33,544 bases of DNA from an uncultured Lachnospiraceae bacterium (GCA_910578715.1 CAJTRL010000042.1:1-33544); one strand, 5' to 3'; positions 1-8,510 are shown, counted from the stretch's first letter. Translations and numbers: made by a program. The notes: a model not told the origin generated them from the sequence alone.

Positions 1-96
1 TGGGGTGAAAGACTGAAAAATCACACGGATGTGCTGATTGTTTTAACTCCCGGACAAGTTCGGGCGCGAGTTGGCGGCTCCGGCATGGAGGTAAAT

Positions 97-345
97 ATGA
101 AATATGAAAGAATACGTAATCTTCGGGAAGATAAAGATTTGACGCAGACAGATATTGCAAAATATCTACATATATCTCAACGGACATATTCAAGATATGA
201 AAATGATGAAAGGGCCATTCCGATAGAAATATTATCTTTATTAGCGGATTTTCATTATACCAGTACAGATTATCTTATCGGACGTACAGATATAAAAAAA
301 CCATATCCGCAAAAAACTGGTAAAAGCAAAACGACTTTATTATAA
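97..345 (+). CDS. Small XRE-family helix-turn-helix regulator
   Basis: An 82-residue protein that is almost entirely a Cro/C1-type (XRE) DNA-binding domain. The sequence shows the typical order: RIRNLREDKDLTQTDIAKYL (helices 1-2), then HISQRTYSRYENDERAIPIE (recognition helix and following turn), then a helix ending in TDYLIGRTD. There is no separate sensor domain; the tail is a short basic stretch. I chose ATG 97 because GGAGG lies at 87-91, five bases upstream. The same frame is open back to the window edge, but the extra residues do not look like protein. Single-domain XRE proteins usually bind an operator near their own gene or govern a neighbouring element. The target cannot be read here. 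It is followed by a clear terminator, so it is probably transcribed separately from the next gene. Confidence 0.85.
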   Translation: MKYERIRNLREDKDLTQTDIAKYLHISQRTYSRYENDERAIPIEILSLLADFHYTSTDYLIGRTDIKKPYPQKTGKSKTTLL

Positions 346-383
346 ATATCAGGTATATTTTATAATAACAGTACCAGTTTTGA

Positions 384-415
384 AAGTCCGGGAAAGCCCG
401 GGCTTCTTTTATTTT
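384..415 (+). terminator. Intrinsic terminator after the XRE gene
   Basis: A nine-base-pair stem (384-392 with 397-405, GC-rich core CCGGG/CCCGG, one G-U pair, loop AAAG) is followed by a T-rich tract at 404-417. This is a standard rho-independent terminator that separates the regulator from the downstream genes. Confidence 0.8.
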
Positions 416-420
416 TCTAC

Positions 421-449
421 TGGGCATTTTATCATATCTGATATATAAT
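421..449 (+). promoter_or_regulatory. Possible sigma-A promoter for the small protein and transglutaminase genes
   Basis: A perfect TATAAT lies at 444-449, with TGGGCA (four of six matches to TTGACA) 17 bases upstream at 421-426. It sits between the upstream terminator and the gene starting at 506. The -35 match is modest. Confidence 0.4.
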
Positions 450-505
450 AGTATCAGAAGCAGTATCGGAAGCAGTGTCAGAATGAGAAAGCATGGAAAG
501 AGAAA

Positions 506-730
506 ATGAAATTCGGATTTGGGAAAAAGCCGGAGAAAGCCGTTCGGCAGTTTGAAAAAGAAAATTATAAGCCTGTATTGAAATGCAGTATTTGCACGGG
601 AGAACAGGTGGCCGGTTTCAAAAACATTCACAGCGGAAAATTCGAGGAAGTCATGCTGATTCGGAATGCAAAAGAGCTGGAGGCTTTTATGCAGTTATAT
701 GATGTAAAAGAAATCGTCAGGGAATATTGA
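506..730 (+). CDS. Conserved small protein of unknown function
   Basis: A 74-residue, highly charged protein with no signal peptide or membrane segment. The recognisable part is LKCSICTGEQVAGFKNIHSG followed by a region ending in the repeated acidic/basic helix of the C-terminus. Small proteins with a CTGEQVAGFK-like motif are, as I recall, common in Lachnospiraceae and are sometimes labelled aspartate dehydrogenase by name transfer. At this length it cannot be a dehydrogenase. The CxxC pair could bind a metal, but two cysteines alone are not a site. The start at 506 is preceded by the purine-rich GGAAAGAGAAA, a weak ribosome binding site. It ends 28 bp before the transglutaminase-like gene and is probably co-transcribed with it. 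Confidence 0.65.
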   Translation: MKFGFGKKPEKAVRQFEKENYKPVLKCSICTGEQVAGFKNIHSGKFEEVMLIRNAKELEAFMQLYDVKEIVREY

Positions 731-758
731 GAGACAGAAGAAAGGTGCGGTTACTGCA

Positions 759-2315
759 ATGAAAATCATTAAAACAATCTTGTATGGAATACTTGTTTTC
801 TTTATTTTATGTTGCGGAGTCGTTGTTTTGTGCGCGGTCAGACCGGAGATGTCAGCGCAGATTGCAGACGCATTGAAGCTGAATGAAAAGGAATATGCGC
901 TGAGCCCGATTCCGGGGAATGGAGCCGGACAAAGCGGTGGAAATACGGAAAACGAACAGATTACAGATGTTATTATATCGGAGGAGCCGGAAGAAAGAGA
1001 ACAGCCGGATTATGGGACAACATCGGCAATGCCGGTGATAAGCGGGCAGAGTACGGACGAACCGCGGAGTGCGGATGTGCAGATAGACCCGGCAACTTAT
1101 GGCATTATTGTACCGCCGGGAGTTGAGGGAAGAAGCGGATATCAGCCCATCCAGGAGGAAAGCAGCGAGATAGACGACGCAGAAGCCGAAGAGATTCAGA
1201 AAGAGCTTGGCGTCGGGGAGACGGGAGACGGACTTACGTTCGACCTCTGGTTTTATCCGTATTATGCAATGCTGGATGAGACGGGGCAGCATCTTTACCG
1301 GCAGATTTATGCAAACGCACTGGCATTAAACGACAGTTTCGCGCCAATAGAGGATATTCCGGCGAGCGGACTCAGAAACGTATTTGCCGCAGTTTATAAC
1401 GACCACCCGGAGCTTTTCTGGATGGATACGGCATATGCCTGTAAATTTAAAAGAAGCGGAGAATGTGTGGAGATTGATTTGCAGTTTAATTCCACATCGG
1501 GAAATCTTTCCCAGTCCAAGAGTACCTTTGAAGCGAAGGTAAAAGAAATTACCGACGGCGCCCAGGCGCTTGGCAGTAATTACGAAAAAGAAAAGTATGT
1601 GCATGACAGTCTCGTTGCCAGTGTCGATTATGTATCGTCTGCGCCGATGAACCAGAGCGCTTACAGTGCATTGGTGAATGGCAAGACGGTCTGCGCGGGA
1701 TATGCCAGAGCGTTTCAGTACATTTTACAGCAGCTTGGGATTCCCTGTTATTATTGCACGGGCTATGCGGGAGAAAGCCATGCCTGGAATATCGTAGCCT
1801 TAGAGGACGGCTATTACAATGTGGATGTCACATGGGATGATGCGGATTCCGCTACCTATAATTATTTTAACAAGTCAGATGGAGATTATGCGGGAAACCA
1901 TCTGAGACAGGAGCTTTCGGTGAATCTGCCGCCCTGTAACGGCGTGGTCTACCGGAATCTGGAGGCGGCTTCCGACGATAAAGAAGAAAACGTCGGTTCG
2001 AACGACGCAAGGAGGAGTCTGGAAGAGCTGGGACTGAGTGCGGACGCGAGTCTGAAAACGCTGGATGAATATTATAACGATTGTTATGAAAAATTAAAAG
2101 CGGGCGGAAAGGGCAGATGCAGTTTTCATAATGTCATCAGCGGCCAGGTGCTTTTTAACAGTGTTTACAGCGCATATCAGACAGATGAGTACAGAAAGGG
2201 TTATATGGATAAAGCCATGTCGGAGCTCGAAGCGTCTGAATATCGTATCGACTGGTCGATTGAAGAGTTAAAAGGCGGTTATTATCTGGTTACGCATGAC
2301 GTGACCATTCAGTAA
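759..2315 (+). CDS. Secreted or membrane-anchored transglutaminase-like domain protein
   Basis: A 518-residue protein with an N-terminal hydrophobic segment (about residues 5-27, ILYGILVFFILCCGVVVLCA) acting as a signal or anchor. A long acidic, low-complexity linker follows (about 45-160), then a transglutaminase/protease-like core. The catalytic triad of the transglutaminase-core family is visible: Cys312 in NGKTVCAGYA, His341 in GESHAWN and Asp356 in YNVDVTWDD. In bacteria such extracellular domains usually act as peptidases or cross-linkers at the cell surface; the substrate here is unknown. The last 110 residues after the core have no domain I recognise. The start at 759 is set by the shared leader motif GAAAGGTGCGGTTACT at 740-755. 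The gene follows the small protein at 506 closely. Confidence 0.8.
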   Translation: MKIIKTILYGILVFFILCCGVVVLCAVRPEMSAQIADALKLNEKEYALSPIPGNGAGQSGGNTENEQITDVIISEEPEEREQPDYGTTSAMPVISGQSTDEPRSADVQIDPATYGIIVPPGVEGRSGYQPIQEESSEIDDAEAEEIQKELGVGETGDGLTFDLWFYPYYAMLDETGQHLYRQIYANALALNDSFAPIEDIPASGLRNVFAAVYNDHPELFWMDTAYACKFKRSGECVEIDLQFNSTSGNLSQSKSTFEAKVKEITDGAQALGSNYEKEKYVHDSLVASVDYVSSAPMNQSAYSALVNGKTVCAGYARAFQYILQQLGIPCYYCTGYAGESHAWNIVALEDGYYNVDVTWDDADSATYNYFNKSDGDYAGNHLRQELSVNLPPCNGVVYRNLEAASDDKEENVGSNDARRSLEELGLSADASLKTLDEYYNDCYEKLKAGGKGRCSFHNVISGQVLFNSVYSAYQTDEYRKGYMDKAMSELEASEYRIDWSIEELKGGYYLVTHDVTIQ

Positions 2316-2402
2316 AAGATTGGCAGCAGACAGGTGTAAAATATTCTGCGAAGGATAAAGCCCACAAGTGCAAATATCATACGAAGGATAATGGAGGGAA
2401 CG

Positions 2403-3722
2403 ATGAAGGTATTGGTTATCAACGGAAGTCCGAAAGGAAAGAACAGCATTACCTATCAGACGATACGGTTTTTGCAGAGGAAGTTTCCAAGAGATGAATT
2501 TGAAGTGATTCATGCGGGGGCGCAGATTCATGCGCTGGAACAGGATATGTGGCTTGTAAAAGAGGGCGTGCGGAATGCGCAGCTGATTCTTTTCGCTTAT
2601 CCGGTTTATACGTTTACCGTGCCTTCCCAGCTTCATCGGTTTATAACGTTGATGAAGGAAAACAGGATTCAGGTTGCCGGCAAGTATATGATGCAGATAA
2701 CAACTTCCAAACATTTTTATGATGTAACGGCTCACCGTTATGTGGAGGAAAACTGTAAGGACATGGGGATGCGCCTGTTGCGCGGCTTTTCTGCGGATAT
2801 GAATGACCTTTTAACGAAAAAAGGGCAGCTTGAGGTTATTACATATTGGAATTATATCAGACATATAATACAGGAAGAGACTTCTCCATTTGAAAAGGAG
2901 CATGACAGGACGCCTTTTACGGAAAAGGACCGGAAATACCGGGTGGTTATCGTGACCGACTGCGCCAGGGAAAATGACAGGCTCCGCAGAATGATTGTGG
3001 ACTTTCGAAAAGAACTGCCATTTGAGAGCCATGTTGTAAATTTACAGAATTTTGATTTCCAGGGCGGATGTGTCGGATGTTTTCACTGTGCAGCGGACGG
3101 AGCTTGTATCTGGAAGGACGGGTTTGATGCACTTCTTGGGAAAATTCAGAGAGCGGACAGTATCGTATATGCTTTTTCCATTAAGGACCATTCCATGGGA
3201 AATCTGTTCAAAGCCTATGACGACAGACAGTTTTGCAACGGGCATCGTGCGGTGACGGCAGGAAAGCCGACGGCTTATCTGATTGACGGTGAATTTTCAC
3301 AGGAAGAAAATCTGCGTATGATTCTGGAGGCGAAAAGCCAGGTGGGAGGGAATTTCCTGGCGGGTATTGCAACCAACGAAGGCGTCGGTGCGGATTCTCC
3401 AGGAACCTGTGCGGATAAACTGGCATATGCTTTAAAACACAGAATGACGGTAAACAAGAACTTTTATGGCGTCGGCGGCGGAAAAATATTCCGGGATTTA
3501 GTCTATGAGATGCAGGGGATGATGCAGGCGGACCACCGATTCTATAAGGCACATGGATTATATGATTTTCCTCAGAAAAAGCTCGGTACTATCCTGTTTA
3601 TGAAAGGAATAGGCGCTTTATTAAAATCACCTTTAACAAAAGAAAAAGTTCAGCCAAAGATAACGGAAGGTATGCTAATGCCATATGAGAAAATTATCGA
3701 GGGAAATCCATTAAAAGAATGA
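2403..3722 (+). CDS. Tandem flavodoxin-fold NAD(P)H-dependent oxidoreductase
   Basis: A 439-residue protein built from two flavodoxin-like halves. The first opens with MKVLVINGSPKGKNSITYQT, the FMN phosphate-binding loop pattern of NADPH-dependent FMN reductases. The second starts near residue 175 with YRVVIVTDCARENDRLRRM and contains GGCVGCFHCAADGACIWKD, a cysteine-rich stretch like that of iron-sulfur flavoproteins. The second half lacks a clean GSPR-type phosphate loop, so it may be partly degenerate. The likely role is cytoplasmic flavin-dependent reduction of a quinone, nitro compound or other electrophile; the substrate is not evident. I prefer ATG 2403 because GGAGGG lies at 2393-2398. 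An in-frame ATG at 2391 lies upstream of that site. The stop overlaps the HAD gene start by four bases, which suggests translational coupling. Confidence 0.8.
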   Translation: MKVLVINGSPKGKNSITYQTIRFLQRKFPRDEFEVIHAGAQIHALEQDMWLVKEGVRNAQLILFAYPVYTFTVPSQLHRFITLMKENRIQVAGKYMMQITTSKHFYDVTAHRYVEENCKDMGMRLLRGFSADMNDLLTKKGQLEVITYWNYIRHIIQEETSPFEKEHDRTPFTEKDRKYRVVIVTDCARENDRLRRMIVDFRKELPFESHVVNLQNFDFQGGCVGCFHCAADGACIWKDGFDALLGKIQRADSIVYAFSIKDHSMGNLFKAYDDRQFCNGHRAVTAGKPTAYLIDGEFSQEENLRMILEAKSQVGGNFLAGIATNEGVGADSPGTCADKLAYALKHRMTVNKNFYGVGGGKIFRDLVYEMQGMMQADHRFYKAHGLYDFPQKKLGTILFMKGIGALLKSPLTKEKVQPKITEGMLMPYEKIIEGNPLKE

Positions 3723-4453
3723 AATTATATCAGGATTATATTTTTGATTTATATGGAACGCTTGTGGATATCCGGACGGACGAAGAGCAGCAAGGGTTGT
3801 GGGATAAGATGAGCCAGCTGTATGGCGGCTATGGTGCGGTTTATACACCGGAAGAATTACATGCGTTATACAAGAAGACTGTCGCGGAAAAAGAAGAACG
3901 TGCAGAGGAGAAGAGCGTGTCTTACCCCGAAATATCAATAGAAGATGTATTCCGGGAGTTATATGAGGCTGAGGGCATTGTCCCGTCGGAAGAACTGGTA
4001 ACTCATACGGGACAGTTTTTCAGGGTGCTTTCCACCCGGCATATCAGGCTGTATGCGGGAGCCGGGGAACTTTTGCGGCGGCTCCGCGAAAGAGGCAGAG
4101 GCGTATATTTGTTATCCAATGCACAGCGCGTCTTTACGGAACGGGAGCTGCGGCTTTTGCAGATAAAAGATTGTTTTGACGGGATTCTGATTTCTTCCGA
4201 TTGCGGCGTGAAAAAGCCGGATGAAAAATTTTTTCATATTTTGTTGGAGAAATATCGGATTGCACCGGAACACGCGTTGATGATTGGAAATGACCCGGAC
4301 TGCGATGTCAAAGGGGCCAGAAGAGCGGGAATGGACACGTTTTATATTCATTCCGGCATTTCACCGAAAACGGACGGAAAAGTGGATGCGGATTATTCGA
4401 TGATGAAAATGAATCTGAAAGTTCTGCAGAAACGTTTATTATCAGAGCAGTGA
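3719..4453 (+). CDS. HAD-superfamily hydrolase
   Basis: A 244-residue cytoplasmic haloacid-dehalogenase-type phosphatase. Motif I is FDLYGTLVD, with the nucleophile Asp10. The usual second Asp is replaced by Tyr, as in part of the haloacid dehalogenase branch. Motif II is the Ser in YLLSNAQ, motif III the Lys in GVKKPDEKFF, and motif IV is MIGNDPDCDVKGARRAGM. A helical cap domain lies between motifs I and II. The likely reaction is hydrolysis of a small phosphorylated metabolite. The Tyr in motif I means dehalogenase or other substrate use cannot be excluded. It starts inside the stop of the flavodoxin-like gene (ATGA overlap), so the two are almost certainly one operon. Confidence 0.85.
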   Translation: MKLYQDYIFDLYGTLVDIRTDEEQQGLWDKMSQLYGGYGAVYTPEELHALYKKTVAEKEERAEEKSVSYPEISIEDVFRELYEAEGIVPSEELVTHTGQFFRVLSTRHIRLYAGAGELLRRLRERGRGVYLLSNAQRVFTERELRLLQIKDCFDGILISSDCGVKKPDEKFFHILLEKYRIAPEHALMIGNDPDCDVKGARRAGMDTFYIHSGISPKTDGKVDADYSMMKMNLKVLQKRLLSEQ

Positions 4454-4481
4454 AATACCCCGCAGCAAGCAGCGGGGTATT
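4454..4481. repeat. Perfect inverted repeat after the HAD gene
   Basis: AATACCCCGC (4454-4463) and its exact reverse complement (4472-4481) form a 10-bp stem with an eight-base loop. No T-tract follows on either strand, so this is either a weak terminator or part of a larger repeated element that continues to 4540. Confidence 0.6.
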
Positions 4482-4498
4482 ACACCCTCGCGGCAGTC

Positions 4499-4526
4499 GC
4501 CAAATTCATGCAAGCATGACTTTGGC
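4499..4526. repeat. Second hairpin in the same spacer
   Basis: GCCAAA (4499-4504) pairs with TTTGGC (4521-4526), and CATG with CATG around loop CAAG (4511-4514). The hairpin is flanked by direct copies of CTCGCGG (4487-4493 and 4533-4539). Together with the preceding hairpin this gives a 90-bp structured spacer in front of the next gene. Confidence 0.5.
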
Positions 4527-4566
4527 TCGTTGCTCGCGGGAATAAAGAAAAGGAGGTAAAAAGGGT

Positions 4567-4851
4567 ATGGACAGGAGTTTTGTCACCAGAGTGGGAGAGA
4601 CGATTTCCGCAAAAGGGAAAGAGGTAACGGATAAGGCGAAGGAGATTGCCGAAATCGCAAATTTACGCAGCCAAATCAATACCTGTGAAGAGGTTGTTAA
4701 GAAAAACTACATGGAGATTGGAAAGCGGTACTACGAGCAGCATGGCTCCGAGCCGGAAGAGGCTTATGAAGAGCAGTGCAGAGCCGTCAGGAACGCGCAG
4801 AACGGCATTGCCGAACTGGAGGAGAAAATCAAAGAATTAAAGGGTATCTGA
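4567..4851 (+). CDS. Small helical (coiled-coil) protein of unknown function
   Basis: A 94-residue soluble protein made of charged helices: an N-terminal stretch (SFVTRVGETISAKGKEVTDK), a central CEEVVKKNYMEIGKRYYEQH and a heptad-like C-terminus ending NGIAELEEKIKELKGI. No signal peptide, cysteine pair or catalytic motif is visible. Similar small proteins in Firmicutes often have a C-terminal zinc ribbon, which is absent here. I do not recognise a function. Translation starts after GGAGGT at 4552-4557. The stop codon lies inside the stem of the downstream terminator, so the unit ends here. Confidence 0.7.
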   Translation: MDRSFVTRVGETISAKGKEVTDKAKEIAEIANLRSQINTCEEVVKKNYMEIGKRYYEQHGSEPEEAYEEQCRAVRNAQNGIAELEEKIKELKGI

Positions 4852-4870
4852 CAAACAGATACCCTTTTAT
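4839..4870 (+). terminator. Intrinsic terminator overlapping the stop codon
   Basis: A 12-bp stem (4839-4850 with 4856-4867, core AGGGTATCTG/CAGATACCCT, loop ACAAA) runs into TTTT at 4865-4868. The TGA stop of the small helical protein is within the hairpin. Confidence 0.85.
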
Positions 4871-4907
4871 CGTGATAGGAATGCCATAATTGTGGCGAGA
4901 TTCAGAA

Positions 4908-4930
4908 AAGAATTTACGTAGTAAATTCTT
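4908..4930 (-). terminator. Probable terminator for the PBP1A gene
   Basis: AAGAATTTAC (4908-4917) and its exact reverse complement (4921-4930) form a 10-bp stem with a three-base loop. Read on the minus strand it is followed by TTCTTTTC. It lies 27 bases beyond the stop of the minus-strand PBP1A gene. It is AT-rich, so it is weaker than most. Confidence 0.5.
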
Positions 4931-4956
4931 ATAGCGCTGGCTTTAGCTTGCTCATA

Positions 4957-7671
4957 TCACTGGGCCGGCTGTTCCGGCGGCGGAGCCTGTTGCTCAGGGT
5001 TCGCCTGCTGGGCGGCCTGGGCCGCAGCCGCGGCGGCTTCCGCATTTCTGATATTGATTTCGTTCTGCTGTGCGGCTATCACCTGTTCATAATCCGGGTT
5101 GGCAAAAAATTCCATATTGTGCGGACATATATTATCGGTCTGCTCTGCCGGAACTGTTGAAATGGAACCGTCTTCGTTGACGACTTCCTGTGTGGCGTTT
5201 GGTGAGCCGCTTAACAGCGAAGCGTCTTCTATCAGGGGCAGTTCCCGGACGCCGTCCACCTTGAACGGGCAAAATTCCGTAGCGGGCAGCTGGCAGTAGT
5301 TACAAATCGGTCCGGAATAATGAATATTGCATGTTTCTGTGGGAACCGTTCCCTCCGCAAAATATTCCGTCCGCAGCGTACCGTTGCAGAGTCCTTCAAT
5401 TGGCAGTTTCCCGGAGCGGGAGCATACCGTTGCGGTAACGATGCCGGACGGGACGCTGAAGGATGCGCTCGGAAGGTCCTCGTGAATCTGGGCCATGACC
5501 GTCCGCCATAATTTTTTGGCAAGATTCTTTTCATCGCCGGAAAGTTTTACGTTGTTATCAAAGCCAGCCCAGGTTGTCGCGGTGTAATAGGGCGTGTAGC
5601 CGGCGAACCAGACATCGTTGTAGTCGGAGGTGGTTCCGGTCTTGCCTGCAATTGCCATACTGCCGCCGCCGAAATTGACGGAACCGCCCGTGCCGCTGGT
5701 AACAACGTCCACCATGGCGTCCGTGAGCAGAAAAGCGGTCGTTTCTTTGATAACCTGTTTGGACTGCGGCGCGGTGTTATCGAGAATCACGTTGCCGTCA
5801 TGGTCCAGCACTTTGGTGTACAATTTCGGTTTGATATAAGTTCCGCCGTTTGCGATACAGGCATAGGCGGCATTCAGTTCTTCGTTGGTCACGCCGTTCG
5901 TAATACCGCCGAGCGCCAGCGATTGCTGGATATCGGAGAAAATCTCTCCGTTGATTTCCTTCCGTTCCTCCAGCGTGGTGAAGCCGAAGTTCATCAGGTA
6001 ATCAAAACCGAGCTGCGGCGTAATCCATGTCAGCGTTTTGACGGTGACGATGTTCATGGAATCGCGGATACCGTCCCGCAGAGAGGAAAGCCCTCTGTAT
6101 GCCTCGCCGTACCAGTTTCCGACGGGACGGCCGTTAGCGTAGTTGAAAGGCGCATCGTCGATGATTGTGGCGAGCGTTAAGCCCGCGCTGTCCAGAGCGG
6201 GTGCGTAGGTCGATACGACCTTAAAGGTGGAGCCCGGCTGTCTTACCGTGTCGGTCGCGCGATTGAGCGTCCGGCTTGCCGATTTGGCGCCGCGTCCGCC
6301 TTCCATCGCAACCACATAGCCTGTGCTCTGGTCTTCGACGACGAGAGAGACCTGGGGCTGCGGCGTTAAGGAAATCGTTTCGGTAAAGACTTCGTCGCCT
6401 TTTCCGAGAATCGCCTCTTTGTAAAGTTCAATATCCATATAAGCCTCATCCTGTGAAGAATAGATGAGATTATAACCGGTTTTGGCTTCCCGCCAGAAAC
6501 TGCGGAACATTTCCGTGCTGTAATTGGTTCTGTCACCGTTTTCGTTTACAACGGTCAGTTCATAGTTCAGATACCATTTCGTATTTTCCGGGAAGTTGCT
6601 TTCATCGGCGAATACTTCATCGCAAATGGCCTGAATCGCAGGGTCCTGTGTGGAGTATATTTTCAGGCCGCCGCTGTACAGAAGCGTATAGGCCTGTGTT
6701 TCGTTGTAGCCCGCCGCAATCAGGTCTTCCAATACATCGTCCGTAAGCGCATCTACGAAATATGTATTTACGGTAGATTCGCCGTTTTCCGAATCGACGA
6801 CCTGAATGCGGGAGTAAACATCGTCGGCCATTGCCTCTTCGTATTCTTCTTGGGAAATATATCCCTGTTCCAGCATGTGCCGGAGAACTTTTTCGCGTCG
6901 TTCCGCATTTTTTTCAGGATGTGTAATCGGATTATATTTGGTAGGATTCTGCGTAATGCTCGCGATAACGGCGCATTCGGACAGGTTCAGGTCGCTGACG
7001 GATTTATTGAAATACCGCAGGGAAGCTGCCTGTACGCCGAGCGTGTTCTGGCCTAAGTTGATGGTGTTCATGTAGTTAATCAGGATATCATCCTTATCCA
7101 TGACCTTTTCCAGTTCCAGCGCAAGATACTGTTCCTGAATCTTACGTTTCATCCGGTCGGCAAAAGAATCCTCGCTTGTCCAGTCCGTAAAAACGTTATT
7201 TTTCAAAAGCTGCTGTGTGATGGTGCTGGCGCCTTCGGAAAAGTGAAACTTATTCTTAATGCCGATGGCGGCGGCACGGAAAATACCTTTGATATCGATG
7301 CCGTTGTGGTCATAGAAACGCGCGTCTTCGACGGCGACGAAAGCGTGTGCCAGGTCTTCCGGAACCATATCCATGCTGACCGGAATCCGGTTGGAATCCG
7401 TAGATACCAGCTTGGCAGTCTGATTGCCTTCAATATCGTATACAAAGGTTGAAAAACCGGAAGGAGTAACGTCTATGTTGCCAATATCGGGAGCTGTTGC
7501 AAGAATCCCCTTGAAAACGCCGATGCCGGCGCTGACGCCGAGTACAGCGGCTGAAATGAGGAAAAGAAGGAAAACCTGGACAAAGGTAAAACCAAGTTTT
7601 TTGCCCCACTTTCCACCCTTTGCATTGAGTGCCTTCTGCTTTTTGCGGACACCCCGTTTACCATAGTTCAT
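4957..7671 (-). CDS. Penicillin-binding protein 1A (bifunctional glycosyltransferase/transpeptidase)
   Basis: A 904-residue class A PBP that polymerises lipid II and cross-links peptidoglycan at the outer membrane face. A short basic cytoplasmic tail is followed by one membrane helix (about 28-53, FTFVQVFLLFLISAAVLGVS). The GT51 glycosyltransferase domain has EDARFYDHNG (catalytic Glu115) and GASTITQQLLKN. The transpeptidase domain has the active-site Ser481 in PGSTFK, then an SMN motif, then K677-T-G-T. The C-terminal region holds a six-cysteine segment (CSRSGKLPIEGLC...CNYCQLPATEFC), then an Ala/Gln/Pro-rich tail. I chose ATG 7671 because it follows the shared leader motif at 7672-7690 with the same spacing as four other genes. 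In-frame ATGs at 7683 and 7692 lack a proper ribosome binding site; using 7692 would give 911 residues. Confidence 0.93.
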   Translation of the reverse strand: MNYGKRGVRKKQKALNAKGGKWGKKLGFTFVQVFLLFLISAAVLGVSAGIGVFKGILATAPDIGNIDVTPSGFSTFVYDIEGNQTAKLVSTDSNRIPVSMDMVPEDLAHAFVAVEDARFYDHNGIDIKGIFRAAAIGIKNKFHFSEGASTITQQLLKNNVFTDWTSEDSFADRMKRKIQEQYLALELEKVMDKDDILINYMNTINLGQNTLGVQAASLRYFNKSVSDLNLSECAVIASITQNPTKYNPITHPEKNAERREKVLRHMLEQGYISQEEYEEAMADDVYSRIQVVDSENGESTVNTYFVDALTDDVLEDLIAAGYNETQAYTLLYSGGLKIYSTQDPAIQAICDEVFADESNFPENTKWYLNYELTVVNENGDRTNYSTEMFRSFWREAKTGYNLIYSSQDEAYMDIELYKEAILGKGDEVFTETISLTPQPQVSLVVEDQSTGYVVAMEGGRGAKSASRTLNRATDTVRQPGSTFKVVSTYAPALDSAGLTLATIIDDAPFNYANGRPVGNWYGEAYRGLSSLRDGIRDSMNIVTVKTLTWITPQLGFDYLMNFGFTTLEERKEINGEIFSDIQQSLALGGITNGVTNEELNAAYACIANGGTYIKPKLYTKVLDHDGNVILDNTAPQSKQVIKETTAFLLTDAMVDVVTSGTGGSVNFGGGSMAIAGKTGTTSDYNDVWFAGYTPYYTATTWAGFDNNVKLSGDEKNLAKKLWRTVMAQIHEDLPSASFSVPSGIVTATVCSRSGKLPIEGLCNGTLRTEYFAEGTVPTETCNIHYSGPICNYCQLPATEFCPFKVDGVRELPLIEDASLLSGSPNATQEVVNEDGSISTVPAEQTDNICPHNMEFFANPDYEQVIAAQQNEINIRNAEAAAAAAQAAQQANPEQQAPPPEQPAQ

Positions 7672-7723
7672 ATCAGTAACCATACCTTTCATTCATTATG
7701 TATTTAGGAAAACATTTCCCTAT

Positions 7724-7752
7724 ATTATACTCCAAAGAGACACTGAAAGGAA
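7724..7752 (-). promoter_or_regulatory. Possible promoter for the PBP1A gene
   Basis: On the minus strand a perfect TATAAT lies at 7729-7724. The sequence 17 bases upstream (TTCCTT) is a poor -35 match. It would give a leader of about 45 bases containing the GAAAGG start motif. Confidence 0.3.
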
Positions 7753-7810
7753 GATTTTTATGTTTTCTTCATGATATATTAAGAATTGTTCACAATTTTA
7801 TACACTTTTA

Positions 7811-7841
7811 TTCCCGCCTGTGATAAGATAAAAGGCGGGAA
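7811..7841 (+). other. Hairpin just upstream of the YigZ-family gene
   Basis: TTCCCGCCT (7811-7819) can pair with AGGCGGGAA (7833-7841), a nine-base-pair stem around an AT-rich loop. It lies immediately before the AAGGGGA ribosome binding site, so it could influence translation. No T-tract follows, so it is not a terminator. Confidence 0.4.
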
Positions 7842-7859
7842 AATGAAGGGGAAGCGCAG

Positions 7860-8510
7860 GTGCCGGACATGGAAGCGGAAAACAGAAAAGAGCCTTATAA
7901 AATCGTTGAACAGGGCGGAAGCGGGGAGATAGAAGAGAAAAAGTCCCGCTTTATCGCCAATGTCAGTCCGGCGGAAACGGAAGAAGAAGCGCTTTTCTTT
8001 ATAGAAAAGATGAAAAAGAAATATTGGGACGCCAGACATAACTGCTATGCGTATGTGATAGGGGAGCGGGCGCAGCTCATGCGTTTTTCGGATGACGGAG
8101 AGCCTTCCGGGACTGCTGGAAAGCCGATTCTGGAAGTTCTGCTCGGTTCGGAAGTGAGAAATGCGGTGATTGTCGTGACCCGGTATTTTGGCGGAACGCT
8201 GCTCGGCACGGGCGGACTCGTGCGCGCCTATACACAGGCGGCACAGGCGGGACTGGCGGCGAGCGCTGTCTGTCAGGTGCGGTATGGCGTTCTGCTTCAT
8301 ATCGTGACCGATTATAACGGCATCGGACGGATACAATATTTACTGGGTATGAGAAAAATTGTGATAGAAGAGCCGACATATACGGATGTGGTTGCGCTCA
8401 GGGTTAAAGTTCCTTATGAAGAGGAAGAAGCCGTCAGAAAAGAGATTACGGAAGCGACCGCGGGAAAGGCGGAGATTGAGAAAATTGAAAGCGCGTACTA
8501 CCGGATATGA
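7860..8510 (+). CDS. yigZ: YigZ/IMPACT (UPF0029) family protein
   Basis: A 216-residue cytoplasmic protein with the conserved IMPACT fold: EIEEKKSRFIANVSPAE, then RHNCYAYVIG, RFSDDGEPSGTAGKPILEVL and VVTRYFGGTLLGTGGLVRAY, followed by the ferredoxin-like C-terminal half. Length fits the family (about 205-220). The biochemical role is not settled. The eukaryotic IMPACT relative controls Gcn2, and bacterial members are proposed to bind nucleic acid or the ribosome. The predicted start is GTG 7860 behind AAGGGGA (7846-7852). ATG 7869, four codons in, is the alternative. It lies 30 bp upstream of mgtE and is likely co-transcribed with it. Confidence 0.9.
   Translation: MPDMEAENRKEPYKIVEQGGSGEIEEKKSRFIANVSPAETEEEALFFIEKMKKKYWDARHNCYAYVIGERAQLMRFSDDGEPSGTAGKPILEVLLGSEVRNAVIVVTRYFGGTLLGTGGLVRAYTQAAQAGLAASAVCQVRYGVLLHIVTDYNGIGRIQYLLGMRKIVIEEPTYTDVVALRVKVPYEEEEAVRKEITEATAGKAEIEKIESAYYRI

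Noticed and set aside
506..730. Aspartate dehydrogenase
   Set aside because: At 74 residues there is no room for a dehydrogenase fold; this name would be inherited mislabelling.
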